Below the pieces are notes generated by a model. That model was not told where the DNA came from, did not search any database, and worked only from the letters and a program-made list of their open reading frames with translations. The translations under genes and the position numbers were made by a program. A stretch of 64,000 nt of DNA from the NCBI GenBank assembly GCA_023627715.1, contig JAMAHW010000015.1:1-64000 (forward strand), given 5' to 3'. Within the stretch, counting starts at the first letter, position 1. Each line of letters starts with the position of its first letter. This document shows, one piece after another, positions 48,202-60,430 of this stretch. Source of the DNA: Periconia sp. R9002. Taxonomy: Eukaryota; Ascomycota; Dothideomycetes; Pleosporales; Periconiaceae.

Positions 48202-50049
48202 AATGGGCGGACAGGACCGAGTATATGAGAATCGATGCAAAAATAAGACGCGGTAGAAAGTATATGGGTACTCAATTCCATACAACAAGGTGAGGAACGA
48301 TGGAGCAAGAAGGGAATTTCGGGTGCGAAAGAAGACTTTATAGTATGGTGCAAACCTTCGACGAGCAACGCAAATTCCATTTCATTAGTTCAGGTGATTT
48401 TCATCTGGCATCATACAATGGATAAGCTACGCCCGGTAGGATTGTTTCAGTCCGAGTCGTACGGCGTGTGTTATGACTGTTTTGGTTCACGCTGGCCCAT
48501 TACATCACGTTCTGGAAGAGAATACTTAAAAGTCAACAGCTACGCCTCGCAGGATTGCTTCACGTTGAGTTGTGTGGCGTGCGTGTTGTGACTGTTTGGT
48601 CTACATTAGCTCGTCCTATCACGCTGGAAGAGATCTTCACGTCGTTACGTCTATTTGAGCAAGTACGGAATATGGGATTTGTGCCAGTAAGAGAAGGAGA
48701 TTGAGAATTATTAGTGAATTCATAAAGGGTACACTGCAAGTTTACAGGTGAAAGCCGGGAGTAATTCACTATATGCACGAGAAAGAAGTCTAACAGCCCT
48801 TAAAACCATGGAAAATGAAAGCCATTGTTATCATTGTGGAATATAATAATTCATTAGTGCTAGTAACACAAGTCGAGGCCATTTTTCGGTATTTACACTA
48901 AAGATCAGGCCAGCCTTGTGGAGCATAGTGGTCAGATACTGTTTTAGTTGCTAAAGTATGCTTCTGTTGTGCTTTGCCACCTGTGCCGGATCACCTAATC
49001 GTGCTCACCACCCACAGCTAACAGTCATGCCTCAGTATGTTTTGGAGTCATCAACTAGAGGTCTGGAACTCGACGTCATTCTGTTTCACTAACAATACGT
49101 GGTAAACAGGCGGAGGCGCAGCGCTTATCAAGATCCGGATGTTACACAATGATGAATTGGAGTAATCTTCGAGTAGCCCCGTTTAATGAATCGGTACTTA
49201 GTATAACACGCGAGAACAATGTTCATACTAACTTCATGGAGCATCCTTCTAGGTGCGCCTCCTAACGAGCAGCCGTCATCGCAATACCGACATAATAAAA
49301 CCCCATAATCAATTCCTACATCACTAGCATAAGTAAATGACCGACCTATGATTTGTACAAATGCATATTTTATCGCAGCCTCGCTATGCTACCAACGATC
49401 TTCTTTCAAAGCTACTTGAAATAACCGACAGGATACGGCAAAGTGAATGCAGGTACGAATGTATTACAACTGTTCTATGCGATAGTAGTAAGCTTATCGA
49501 AAGGAACGAATAACTCGACCAGACTGTCGTCCAGTGTCTGAGTTGAGGTATCATTATCCCGGGGCGAGGCCAATTGTTTCCCTCTGCGGCGTAATGGTGA
49601 TTTACGCTCTGCCTTGTAGGAACGTGAATTAAATAATATGATTGGTTCACTGCAGTCACAAGAGGTTCTCACGTGGTTCTGAACGCCACGCGAACTCTGG
49701 CCCCCAGACTCTAGGAGTGCTGAGCCGAAAACTCAGCCCCATCGCCATTACAGGCGCAGCTACCCAGCTGTAACTTAGGTGAGAACGGTGCAGGACTACT
49801 GTGATGGGTGAGGCGAGGTATTGTCTTCAAAGTTACAACGATCCATGTGTACGCACTTTACACGTAAGTTGGGGTCTCAAGGTCACCTCAAGTCTATGCC
49901 AGGATCCGCGGGCACCATTCCGCGTTTGACCGGTTCCGGTTGTTGAGCGGCACAGCTGATCTGTACCCCAACGAAGCACTCCCGGCTTTGCGGACCATGC
50001 TACAAATAACTTGGGCGTAATCTAGTGACATCCCATAACCTTGATTATC
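48202..50049. other. Divergent intergenic region, 1.85 kb
   Basis: Contains a direct repeat pair (listed separately) and otherwise no coding signal. The far end holds the promoter of the 50050 gene. Confidence 0.5.
48425..48640. repeat. Imperfect direct repeat, ~100 bp, period 113
   Basis: The segment starting AGCTACGCC at 48425 recurs from 48538. Shared words include AGGATTG, GGCGTG, TGACTGTTT, CATCACG/TATCACG and CTGGAAGAGA in the same order. Similarity is about three quarters by eye. It lies 220-440 bp upstream of the start codon of the 979-residue secreted protein, so it may be a duplicated upstream activating region. Confidence 0.65.
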
Positions 50050-51099
50050 ATGGAGTCTTCCTTACATGCAAATTGCACGTGGGTCACAATTCCTCAACCT
50101 CCTACCCCAGTACCATCCCCGCCGCCGCTCGATCACGACTGGACAAATGAAGTCGACGCCCACTACCAATTTCACTCTTCTGGGACTCAACGTGGGTATC
50201 GTCTCCGAGCCGACAACTCGTCATCTTCATCGTCACCCACGCGCGACTGGCGACTGTCGGTCCACTCCATCTTCCGCGGCAAAGGCATCGGCGTGCCCTT
50301 TGTCCTGCGAGACTTCCCCGCGCACTTACTGCCGTATTTCATGTACAGGGACGTCGCCATCTATGCACCAGAAGGCGGCAGTCTAGGCAAACTGTTCCGG
50401 GCCATATACCGTGAGTGGTACCCCACGCGCGACAGGAGTGTGTTCTACAATGGCCTGCTGCCAGATTGTGGGTCACCATTTTTTAGCTCGACAATACGTG
50501 TCAAGTTCGCGGAACCCATTCCACAGGGACCAACTGTACTCCAGTATCTCGTCCGCTATCATGTCAGACTGGCACATCGCCTCCACAGTCTGATCCCTCG
50601 CTTCGACACTTTCCAATATACATCGATGGTGCTGGTACGCCCTGAACTGATGCAGCAGCAGCTACAGGCTCCGTTGGACCGGCCACGTCTTGAATACCCA
50701 CCCATCATGCAGCGCACTTTTGCTGAATGCTTTATATGGGTGCAGGTGGAATGGGAAGAGAAGGGGTTGAGGCTAGTCGTGCTGGATGAACATATGCTAC
50801 ACAGGATCGCATCTCATAATTGTCAAGGCTTGACCCGGGACTTGGAGTTAGAGGAGCAAGTTCGGAACCTCGCGAGTGTAGATGTGGATAATGAAGAACA
50901 GCAGGCCCAGTGCGTATCGGATGAGCACGTAGATGTTGACATTGAGGTGTTGGTAAGCCACGTCAGCGTCTGGCGTGGCAGTGTAGAAGATATTATCAGG
51001 GCTGTTCTAGCAGGGGACGAAAAGAGAAAGAGAGGGTTAAGAGAGTATAACCCTAGGTTAAGAGAATGGCTAGGTGAAGGCGTTAATGTTGGAAAATAA
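50050..51099 (+). CDS. Protein of unknown function
   Basis: A single exon from the first ATG (50050) gives 349 residues. It has a Pro-rich, probably disordered N-terminus (PPTPVPSPPPLDHDW), a Ser run, and then a folded-looking part with DWRLSVHSIFRGKGIGVPFVL, YRDVAIYAPEG, PRFDTFQYTSMVLVRPEL and FIWVQVEWEEKGLRLVVLDE. The end is rich in Glu/Asp and then Arg/Lys. No signal peptide or membrane helix. GC content and codon use are like the neighbouring genes and the frame is long and clean, so I take it as real. I do not recognise the family. Confidence 0.7.
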   Translation: MESSLHANCTWVTIPQPPTPVPSPPPLDHDWTNEVDAHYQFHSSGTQRGYRLRADNSSSSSSPTRDWRLSVHSIFRGKGIGVPFVLRDFPAHLLPYFMYRDVAIYAPEGGSLGKLFRAIYREWYPTRDRSVFYNGLLPDCGSPFFSSTIRVKFAEPIPQGPTVLQYLVRYHVRLAHRLHSLIPRFDTFQYTSMVLVRPELMQQQLQAPLDRPRLEYPPIMQRTFAECFIWVQVEWEEKGLRLVVLDEHMLHRIASHNCQGLTRDLELEEQVRNLASVDVDNEEQQAQCVSDEHVDVDIEVLVSHVSVWRGSVEDIIRAVLAGDEKRKRGLREYNPRLREWLGEGVNVGK

Positions 51100-51387
51100 T
51101 GTTGAGGTAAAGAAATGAACAGCTCTAGCATCAAGGCATTGGGATGCAATTTAAACTTTTATTGTGTTTGCAAACAATTGGTAAAATTATTTAAAAGATG
51201 AATACTGAATGAGGACTACGATCAACGTACTTAGCTACGACGTGCACATAAGTAATTTCATATTTTGGATTTTGAGATTTATCGGTTTCTTATTTCGGAG
51301 ATTTCTTATTATGCTGATATACAATTTTCCGCCGTCCTAGTGTCTTTCCCTCCATCTACATGTATAATCAGGTGTTGCGTGGGGGTA

Positions 51388-52311
51388 TTAATGATTGCTT
51401 TCAATTCTATCTGCTTTCCATGCTTTGATCAACCTCTCACCCTCTTCGTTCCCTGAGGAGCGCGCCCAGTATTCGGCGTCATAAAGCATTGAGCTCAAGC
51501 TAACCCCAATTCCCGGATTTGCGCCTTTATCTAACAGCCATTTCACTACACCTGCACCGCTCTTCTGAGAAGCTGCGAAGCTGATAGGCGTACCAGTACA
51601 ATAACCATCACCCTCCATAACATTTAGCTCTAACCCTAGGTCGACAATTAGATATCGTAGCATGAATGATAATTCGTCTCTCCGTTTCTGGTCTGTTGTA
51701 CTAGATGGTGTCATATCCGTCTCGACAGATGGATCTGCGCCCAGCCTTGCAGCAGCGCGGGCGGTAAGATGCAGAGTCATCTTTCCCATTCTCGCTCCTT
51801 TGCTTCGGAGGTATTGGAACGAGCGGACAGTTCCATGAGGACCGCAAACTTCCAGCAGTGGCGGCACACAGTTTGTCTTGGCTTCCGGGTCGCCGTCGCC
51901 TTCGCCGATCATAGCCCCATGTTCAAACATCCAAACCACAAGCTCATAGTCTTGCAGAACATGGGGGCTGTGAATGAGTCTTTCGCGTTTGGCATCGACA
52001 TCGCTGGGGAATGGCTGGTTGATGTTCCACCCATGGTGGAGGAGAAGCTCCAGCACGTGTATGCCTGCTGTATCCCAGACATCGAGGGGTGATATCTTCG
52101 AGATTTGCACATGTGCGATCTCGTGATCGAAGATGTATTCGACAAAATCGACAAGGTTGCGCTGTAGGGCGCGGTCTAAAACAAGCCTGACAAAGTCTGG
52201 GTAAGTTTCGCCATCAAACTCGCGGTACTGAGAGAGCGCATCTCGAAGACTGGGCATCGATTTTGTTTCAAGAGCCTGCTGGAGGCTGAGTTTTCCAGCG
52301 CGTGAGATCAT
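51388..52311 (-). CDS. Ankyrin-repeat protein
   Basis: A single exon from ATG at 52311, 307 residues. Ankyrin-like helices with the LLxxGA/D consensus are visible: VLELLLHHGWNINQP (about residue 85), VVWMFEHGAMIGEGD (about 125), LRSKGARMG then LHLTARAA (about 165-185) and VVKWLLDKGANPGI near 270. The N-terminal 70 residues are helical and resemble the region before ankyrins in other fungal stand-alone ankyrin proteins. It is presumably a protein-binding scaffold. Convergent with the 50050 gene, 288 bp between stops. Intact. Confidence 0.85.
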   Translation of the reverse strand: MISRAGKLSLQQALETKSMPSLRDALSQYREFDGETYPDFVRLVLDRALQRNLVDFVEYIFDHEIAHVQISKISPLDVWDTAGIHVLELLLHHGWNINQPFPSDVDAKRERLIHSPHVLQDYELVVWMFEHGAMIGEGDGDPEAKTNCVPPLLEVCGPHGTVRSFQYLRSKGARMGKMTLHLTARAAARLGADPSVETDMTPSSTTDQKRRDELSFMLRYLIVDLGLELNVMEGDGYCTGTPISFAASQKSGAGVVKWLLDKGANPGIGVSLSSMLYDAEYWARSSGNEEGERLIKAWKADRIESNH

Positions 52312-53229
52312 TTTCGCAAAGTCGTTTGTACTATATCGGAGTCTGGAGTGGGTGTGCAGTCAAAGTAGAGGACTTCGGGGGCGGTAAGCGCGTACTGAAG
52401 ACCTTGCATAACACTGACCAATAGCCGATGAATGCCAACAATAGTGCCGAGAAATAGCTTATAGTGGACGTTGAGCCCCGATTTATAACTAAGCATTCCG
52501 CCTGTATGTTCTTGCTGGTGAGGACGTTACTGTGAATTTTCTGCCTGAGTCGAGATTCAGAGTAACAATACTCTGCGAGGATCAATTCATACCTTATCAC
52601 TAAGCGTTCGCATCGCCTGGGACTTGAATGGCGCCGGGGGTTGAGTAAATAGTTAATGTTAAACTCTATTTCTAATTGTTTGGTTTGTTTGTTTGTTTAG
52701 ATTTGTGTCTCTGTTTGCTAAGCCATTCTCACCCCCTACGCCTTTAGGCACCTGACCCATTCAACAAAAACATGGTAGGAATTATAAGCCGTTAAGCCTC
52801 GCCTCCATCGTCTCATTCGTCACCGGCCACACTTCCCTCGGCCATGATATTTAATAATGAAATGAGAATGCATCGGGAGGAAGCCCATAACACTATCATC
52901 TCGCAGTTCTGTTCCATTAAGCTAGTAAAGTCACAAGTGCATGGTTGAAGAGGCTTGCTTGTTAGGGAAATGAAGAGTCTACTCTTCCTATAGTCTTAAT
53001 TTAACATAATTAAAGAACGTGCTTAATTTATATCTAAGAACCTCGGGGCGATGAACAGCTAGATTAGAGAAATAATGTACTAGATATCTACTAATGTGGA
53101 ATAGTACTAAAAGCTAAAGTTTTCACGTAGATTAATATTATTTATTCCTTTAGCTGTAGTCTCTAAATCGATTTTCATTACGCATATGATTTCCCTCAGT
53201 ATAAACCAAAAAACTAGCATTTAAGCACT

Positions 53230-53400
53230 AAAATGTAGGGTGAGGCTCAGGAGCTCAAGGAGATACAGGAGAAGCTCCGCAAAGCGGAAGCTGGGCCGAA
53301 AGACCGATAGGAAAATCTCTACAAGGAGCAAGGTTAGGAGGTATTGGATAGGAGGACGATGAAGACGAGGATGATTGAAAAGCATAGACTTGTTTAAGAG
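53230..53400 (+). pseudogene. Decayed Glu/Lys-rich coding fragment
   Basis: A plus-strand frame starting just after an ATG-TAG reads EAQELKEIQEKLRKAEAG and goes on charged and helical, with TAG stops at positions where Gln/Arg/Trp would fit, until about 53398. It follows an AT-rich RIP-like stretch, so it is probably the remains of a transposon-borne or duplicated gene. The family is unknown. Confidence 0.35.
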
Positions 53401-54947
53401 GTGAGCGGCGGACGATGTGAGATCATGGGGAATATGAGTCGACGGTAAAATCTTGTTTTCTGTGGACTAGCTTCATGAAAGCTTGGGTGAGTAAATGAAT
53501 TCTACCCACCAGCTAACAAAAAGATGTGAGGAGTGGCAGTGGGATCGACCGCCCATCTGTCTGTTGCTCGAACGGGGAACGGGGATGGTAATGCATCTGT
53601 GCGTTCTGTACTCTGTATGTCTTGGAGCAGACAGACACACATATAACCAGACAGGGTGTAGATGTTTCATATCCACACACCACATGCAGGTCGAAAAGAA
53701 AGTTGTGGGTGTACATAGTAAGTCATTATGTGGTTTCACTTCAAGAGACAAAGACGAGACAAAAGTTGGAACGTGATACTTAGCAGGGCTGGGTTGGCCC
53801 TGCATGCACATTTCTCGTCAGCCTTGTACTGGGGGTGGGGCCATGGGGCCGCGTAAGCATGGCGCAATGACGTCAGTGGGGTGGGGTTTTGAGTGATGCA
53901 GTGTGAGTTGGTTCAAGGGGTGGAGGAAGGAAGATGTGAGTATGTGCCACGCGTGATAGGCGAGGTCTTTGTTTGAAAATACTGAGTTGCGGTCGTCAGC
54001 TAGTTAGGTGTAGACGGACGGAGAGACTAGAAAGATCTTTGTTGATTTTCTGGTACATCTAGCCATTGACGGCTACACAATACGTCAACTGGTAGCACTT
54101 GAGTACCCGTGCACATACATGCACATATGTTGCTAAAGATTGGAGTAACTCAAACCTATGTACATACGATAAGATGATCCTCTCCCTCCCCCACGCGAAT
54201 GTCAAGTTTTCTCCTTCCCCCATCTCCTCATTTTCGGTCCGCGGAGTGGAAGAATCATCACAGACTCCTCTTTTGGCACTGATGACGTGACAGGGTAGCG
54301 AGTGAGCACAGGGACCGCGAGAAATCAGTCCCACCAGTATCAATGCTATCTATGTCGTGCAGCAAATACAAGTAAGCCTCACATCGACATCCCCATAGCC
54401 GCCCGCCGCGGCCCGCCCATCCCATTCGCCTAGCAGGAGGGCGGATACGACACGCGATCGACGATGGGCGGCAAAACTAAGGAAATTGCCGAGGCACAAG
54501 CTTCAGGATTCAAAAAGCTTGCCCAAAAGCTTGTTCATCCATCCTTTTCTGGTATGTGCCCAGTCGCATGTCGTGCATGCATCTGCCAGGCGCACGCGCG
54601 CAGATCCTATCACCCACCACGCTTCGTCACGGTCTCGCCTTGCCTTGCCTTACCTGTCTCTGTCTTTCTCTCCTGGAGCTGAGCAAGGGGTGGGAACGAG
54701 CCTAGCTAGTAGTGGCGTCCACCCCTCGACCTGGATTGGTGGTGCGCGTAAGTACCGGGCTGAGTGTGTGCGGCGATAAGAAGGTCTGGTTGGGTGAAGC
54801 TAGGTTGCAAAACCAGGAATGGAGAGTGACCATGGTCGAGCAGGTTTGACTTGATTGTGTTATCACGTATCACGCAGCCTCATGGGGAAGGCACAACCTC
54901 ATAGGCAGGCGTTGTCGGGCCAGGGCGTAGGGTGACCAAATACACAG

Positions 54948-54954
54948 TATATAA
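54948..54954 (+). promoter_or_regulatory. TATA box of the aspartic protease gene
   Basis: TATATAA, 83 bp before ATG 55037, followed by a pyrimidine-rich leader. Strong core promoter layout. Confidence 0.6.
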
Positions 54955-55036
54955 CCTTCATCTCCTTCTGAACCCCTCCCCTATCTGCATTTTCAATCAC
55001 CTCTTCACTTTGTAACAAATCCAATATTCACCCACC

Positions 55037-56580
55037 ATGGCTTCTCTCCAGCGCATTGCCGTCCATCGGAGCCCAGTCTACAAGCCCAGTGGCACAAGAT
55101 CGTACCTCCATGCCATGAGAAAGTATGGCTTCCACCCCACCAAGCCCGGCCCTTATCTCCAGGCCAAGCAGTTCCGCGCCCAGGGCAAGTTTGGCAACCA
55201 ACTTGGCGGCCGGATGCGCTCCAGCTATGTTTTGGCGAAGAAGAAGCATCCCCATAGCACTGCTCCTGCCAAGGGCGGTAGCGGGACCGGAACTGAACCT
55301 ACAACCGGAGGTACCACGCCAGCTGCTGGCGACGACACTTTAGGCGATGTCCCTGCCGAAGACATCCAGAATGACTCTCTCTATCTGTGCAAAGTCGGCA
55401 TCGGCTCTCCTGCGCAGGAACTCTACCTTGACTTCGACACGGGATCCTCCGATCTCTGGGTCAGTATACCACGTGCGCGCTAGGAGATCCCAATTAACTC
55501 TTGCTAGGTCTGGTCTACCGAGCTGCCGCAAAATATACTCCGTCAAGCAAACCCCCAGAACCAGCAGGTCGCCTTCGATGCTACGAAATCCAGTACTTTC
55601 AAGCGGCTCCAAGGAGCCACCTGGAAGATTTCCTATGGTGACTCGTCATCGGCCAGTGGGGATGTTGGCACAGACGTGCTGGACTTGGGAGGCATAAAGA
55701 TCCAGAACCAGGCTATCGAGCTTGCGAAGGAGCTCTCGTCGCAGTTTGCTCAGGTGGGAACTGGCCACTTTTCCGCAACAAAAGAACTCGTGCTTACGAT
55801 CTCGATAGGGCAATGGAAGTGGCCTGTTAGGTCTGGCATTCGACACGATCAACACTGTCTCTCCCAAACCGCAAAAGACTCCTGTTGACAACATTATCGC
55901 GCAAAACCCATCCAAGCAGCAGCTCTTCACTGCATACCTTGGCAGCTGGCGTGACGCCGATGAGGCTGACAAGGGCGAAGTAAGATTCTCACAGGCATTT
56001 GGCTGGACCATCATTCTGACTTTGAACACAGAGCTTCTACACATTTGGCTACATCGACCCCGATGTTTTAAAATCTTTGGGCTCCAACCCCAACTATGCT
56101 AATGTTGATTCTTCCCAGGGTTTCTGGCAAATCGAGTCGACGAGTGCCACCATCAACGGCCAGACCATCAATCGTAGCGGCAACACATCCATCATGGATA
56201 CGGGTACCACGCTCTGTCTCGTTGACGACGCGCTCGTCGACGCAGTTTATAAAGCCATCCCCGGTGCCAAGTACGATGACCAAAACCAAGGCTATCTCTT
56301 CCCTGCGAATACTTCGGTCGATAAATTGCCGCAGGTGACGCTGGCTATTGGCGACCAGCAGGTGCAGTTTCAGAAGGAGGACCTTGGCTTTGCTGACGCG
56401 GGCAATGGCATGGTTTACGGCAGCATCCAGAGCAGAGGTAGCATGGACATGGATATTTACGGTGATGCTGTGCTCAAAGCCATCTATGCCATTTTCGACA
56501 TGAACAATGGAAAACCCCGCTTTGGATGGCTGCAGAGGAAGGAGAGTAACCAGAACACTGACGTGCCGCCTCAGCAGTGA
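55037..56580 (+). CDS. Pepsin-like (A1) aspartic protease
   Basis: Exons 55037-55459, 55508-55753, 55809-55979 and 56032-56580 (introns 48-55 nt, all phase 0) encode 462 residues. Two catalytic motifs are seen: DTGSSDLWVWSTELP (Asp134, across intron 1) and MDTGTTL (Asp336). The flap ISYGDSS, GLLGLAFDTIN and FTAYLGSW are typical of fungal pepsins. The N-terminal part has no signal peptide: it begins MASLQRIAVHRSP with a basic stretch and a KKKHPH motif before a Gly/Thr-rich linker. It is therefore either an intracellular or unconventionally exported pepsin, or a signal exon further upstream was missed. I found none, and the TATA box fits the chosen start. Confidence 0.93.
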
Positions 56581-57793
56581 GCGTTGGTATTCCACGTAGA
56601 TGACGAGGAATGTATACATGAAAGCACTTGAGGATGACTGTTACGATTACGATTGCGATTGCGATATGAATAGGTTAGGGTACAGATTAGATAGTTTCAT
56701 AGGTGTATGAAAGTGTGTATATCCTTTCATCTTGGTTGCTTTGCAGTCCGCTCAAGAATTCGCTGGCGGGCACATTTCGAATAACCCTCAAGCTATCCGA
56801 AGGATCGGTCAGCAGCGAGATCATTGATACATACATAGGTCCTGGCTTTTTTGATATCAGTGGAGGAAAAGCGTGTCAGGCGTAATAAATGGAAATTCCT
56901 GGTTTTTTAAATGGGAAAGAGTGACTCGCTGCTAATGCCTTTCACTGCTTAGAGAGTTTATTGTAGAGTGGGTTGATTTTAGGGTATATCGCATGACCTG
57001 TCACGTAATATCTTTTTTTTCTCTACATCCTCTATCTTCTCTTTTTTATTCATTACTTTTCATCCTTCCCTTTTTCTCAAAATTTACTCAACTTGGCCCA
57101 GGCAGATTAGGTAGTCCTCGTACTATTTAGAATGTCCAATATTCATGACTCTGGAACTGTTTCGCTCTTCTTCGTCTGTTTCACCAATCTTTCTTCACAC
57201 TTTTTGTTCGTCACATCGTGTTCTTCATATTTTTGCACTGTTGTTGCTGTTGCTTAGTTATGCGGAATAGTTACTTCTATAGATATTTTCAAACACGGAA
57301 CAGTCGAATTGACGCATGTGTTGAATTAATTTTAATTTCTACCAAGATGTTTTGTGTTTGAGCTTAATAGAATCTTCTTTTGCTGAAGACATCCTACATA
57401 AGTATGCGCACGATATTAGTCTATTTGCCTAGGCTTAATTATTGTAATTTCAGTCTTGCAAATTTTAATTTTTGTATTAATTATAAAAATGCACGTGTCT
57501 TATCATCGATTATCTTTAAGATGCAGGCTGCACGGTGAACACGATGCTTTTTGTCAAGTTGCAACATGAGTAGGGGGGTATTGGACTATCTTCTGGGTGC
57601 CTTCCTGTTTTATCGCTAGTGCTTATGTATCTGTGTGGCACAGTGTCACACCCGCTTACGTTCGCAAGGCAACGGGTAGCTCAAGTGCTGTGGTCTGCAT
57701 CTACATTTGCTATTGATTCAGGTGTCACCCTCACCTCACCTTCTTCCTTCACCTTACGCTACACTTCATCTCATTTACAGCTCAGATACGAAG
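56581..57793. other. Intergenic, 1.2 kb
   Basis: Low-complexity pyrimidine tracts at 57010-57070; no coding signal. Confidence 0.5.
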
Positions 57794-59881
57794 ATGGCTT
57801 CAGAGGATATCTTTCATCTTGCATGTAATGATGAAGCACTTCATCTATACTGCATGGTGGATGTGCGATGCTTCCTCTGTCAATTCAGATATGATGAGGC
57901 CGATCTCATCGTCGCAGGTGTGATGCGAAAGTTTGGGCAAGTGACTAAAATAATCGGTCGTGTAACACGTCGATTCCCCTTCTATCAAATGAGAGTAATC
58001 TACTTCGGGGAAAAATTGAGTGTTCATATGTGCGGGAGATCGCGCTGTCTACTCCAGTGTGGAAAGGTTTACTCGTTTCATGATGAATGCCACTCCTTTT
58101 TTCATGGTTTCTTTTCGCAATCATTTGCAGGTGCCATTGCCTATGATTATAGACCAACATACGACGAAGAATGCGAGAGGGCGAGACGGATAAGGGATAT
58201 TACCCGAGCCAAGTCACCATCTATTATTCCTCAGCATATTCCGCGCGAAATCATCAACTTGATCGCAGCAAACCTAGTGAGGCAACTAGCTGCCATTCAC
58301 GCGATCTCCTCATTGGATTCCGCAAAGAAGTCTACGTATAATCTTGATCTGAAGCAAGATATTTACGTTGGATATCGCAAGATCGAGGACGTCAGGTATA
58401 TCGAATGGTTTTCGAACAAAGATATGGGGGGCAAGAGATTACACATATATAAGGCTGCAAGATATGAGGGGGTCAAAGCCCTATGGGTAGCCTTCGATCA
58501 TTTTGGCATCAGACGAGTTTATGGCAAAAGACCTCCTACCGGTATTTCTCTTGGCCCCGGTCCTCTACCATATTGGAAAGAGATAGAACTTGATGCTGAC
58601 GAAATGGGTTTGGCCTGTATCCACGATGTACGTTCCTCGCTGTGCTTCATTGTACACGCCCGCAGCATGACTAGCCACTAATTTTGTATGATCATTCGAC
58701 AGGGTCTAAAACTAAGGGAAATAAAGCGCGAGCATCGCCCGAGCCCAATAGCTTGGCCACGCGTAGATTATGAGGGCTATGAAGTTATACGACCAAGCAT
58801 GGGCAGTGAGCCGGGGTATCATGGCCCGCGAATGACACCTCTTGAATGCTATGCATCTAATATAAGCGGTTATTGGGCATGCGGTTCAGTTGCAGTAATT
58901 GCGGATGTCCATGACGATCTAAGATACTCGCAACAAGTTCTTAGGACGTACGACTGTTTGGAATATGGTAACTGGATGTACATGCCCATTGATGAGGGTG
59001 AATATGTAGAGGATATCTGGATTGTAAAACCTACACGGGATAAACTTGCGTGGAGTTCATCGCTCATGGTAAGTTATTAACATCGCGTGTAGCAACATGA
59101 AACTACGTCACTCCATGACAGATTTTCTTTTGCTGACCTCCCTGGCTTCAAGTTCACGACCAACCTTGGGCGAGGAAGTATGCTCGGCCAGATGTAGAAT
59201 CCCGAAAGATTTCGCCCCTGCTTTCTTCGCATCTTTTCCCGATCTTGTGGCCCCGAATCACGTCTTTATATTAGCGATATAGATTACAATCTCAAGATCG
59301 GCACAATCGGGGCTATTGGCAGAGATAAAGCTCTCAAGGAACTTCCATACAAAGACGCCCATTCATCCGTTCCTACAATTAAACCGGAATGGAATCCATA
59401 TCCACCTCCTCTGACGCCTTCCCAGTGGCCCCTGTTTCCGATACTGACACATTTCACGAAGTCCCCGCTAGAAAATGTCTCGCACATTACCTGCTGCGTC
59501 CATCAAGAGCATCAGCACCGTCCTATCGTTGGTATGATGTTGCATTATCAGGGAGGGCGGCGCGCATGCGTGGGACAGTATCGTCACGATTGGGTAGTGG
59601 AACCTCCCCTAGTGGTAAACGATGCGGAATCGATGCCTCTCATCATTACTATGTACGGAGACTGTAATTATGATAATTCCGCCGCTGCAAGACGCGAGGG
59701 TATCTACATAATGGCTGCGTCAGTTGGCGAGGCTCGCGTGCAAAGCCAAAATGCCGGAAGGGTGGAGAAAAGATACGAGTGGAAAACAATGGCGATACCG
59801 TGGTTCGGGTGGTTCGAGTGGTGGTTCACGGAATTTAATGAACATCGCAAATTGTTTTACCATCTAACTCATGTCGGGTAA
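57794..59881 (+). pseudogene. Fungal protein of unknown function, frame disrupted
   Basis: Exon 57794-58627 (MASEDIFHLACNDEAL), a 75-nt intron, and exon 58703-59068 encode the first 400 residues. The third exon should begin at 59122 after a 53-nt intron. Its natural frame (FSFADLPGFKFTTNLGRG) is one base out of register with exon 2, and a TAG lies at 59195-59197 inside it. Beyond that the frame stays open to 59881. The layout, with Cys pairs near the start (CFLC, about residue 26), IPREIINLIA in the middle, and a '..LPGFKFTTNLGRG' block, resembles large uncharacterised fungal proteins with an F-box-like helix. With two lesions it is probably a pseudogene, unless the reads contain errors. Confidence 0.55.
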
Positions 59882-60430
59882 CGTCACAACACAGTTCATT
59901 TCCTGGGAATGGTCGGAAAGGCTGGACTCTATGTTCGGAGAACACTTTCTTAGTTCTTAGTTTTAGTGTTTATTTTTCTTTTTCTATTTACAACCAGGCA
60001 ATAGCTACAGGTCAATTTGTGGAGCATGAAACATGCTTCCACCCCTAGGCAGAATCTGTTGCGTCAGACTCCATCACAGGAATCGAAAATTCTTCAATTT
60101 GGCAAGCCGTTCTATGCAGGCGTTCAATTCCATGGGCAACAGGCTAGCGATGCCAACCTTCACCCAAGAGAACCTCCGCGGCGGGCTATGAACCAGACCT
60201 ACTTCAGTATATACTAACACTGCATCTGGTGTGCCTAAATATCGTCCCATCGGACTTTTCTCCCAGGTTGCACAATGTTGGGAACACCATAATAAGTGGA
60301 TAGCATCATCATCTTTTAAAAGGTTTTGACACAAAAGATCTAGTCACATGTTGAAGGGAGGGCAGGGGAGGGACACATCATTCGGTCCCGCGAAAGCCTT
60401 TGATTGTTTTCTTGTGATACAGGTAGACCT
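59882..60430. other. Intergenic between convergent genes
   Basis: No coding signal in 549 bp. Confidence 0.5.

Larger units (their letters stand above)
52312..55036. other. Long intergenic region, 2.7 kb
   Basis: It holds a GTTT run (52680-52700), an AT-rich RIP-like stretch (52980-53170), a decayed coding fragment near 53230-53400, and from 54400 on the promoter of the aspartic protease. A 30-codon frame from ATG 54464 (MGGKTKEIAEAQASG), followed by a GTATGT donor, might be an orphan first exon, but nothing downstream fits it. Confidence 0.45.

Noticed and set aside
53495..53776. 93-codon ORF, and its antisense partner
   Set aside because: Both strands are equally open; no recognisable protein features.
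54464..54560. Short frame with ATG and a GTATGT donor (MGGKTKEIAEAQASG)
   Set aside because: No following exon could be joined, and the protease downstream has its own TATA box and start. Kept only as a remark.
59045..59100. A 24-nt intron (59069-59092) joining exon 2 and 3 of the 57794 gene
   Set aside because: It would restore the frame with 10 extra residues but is too short, and the TAG at 59195 would remain.
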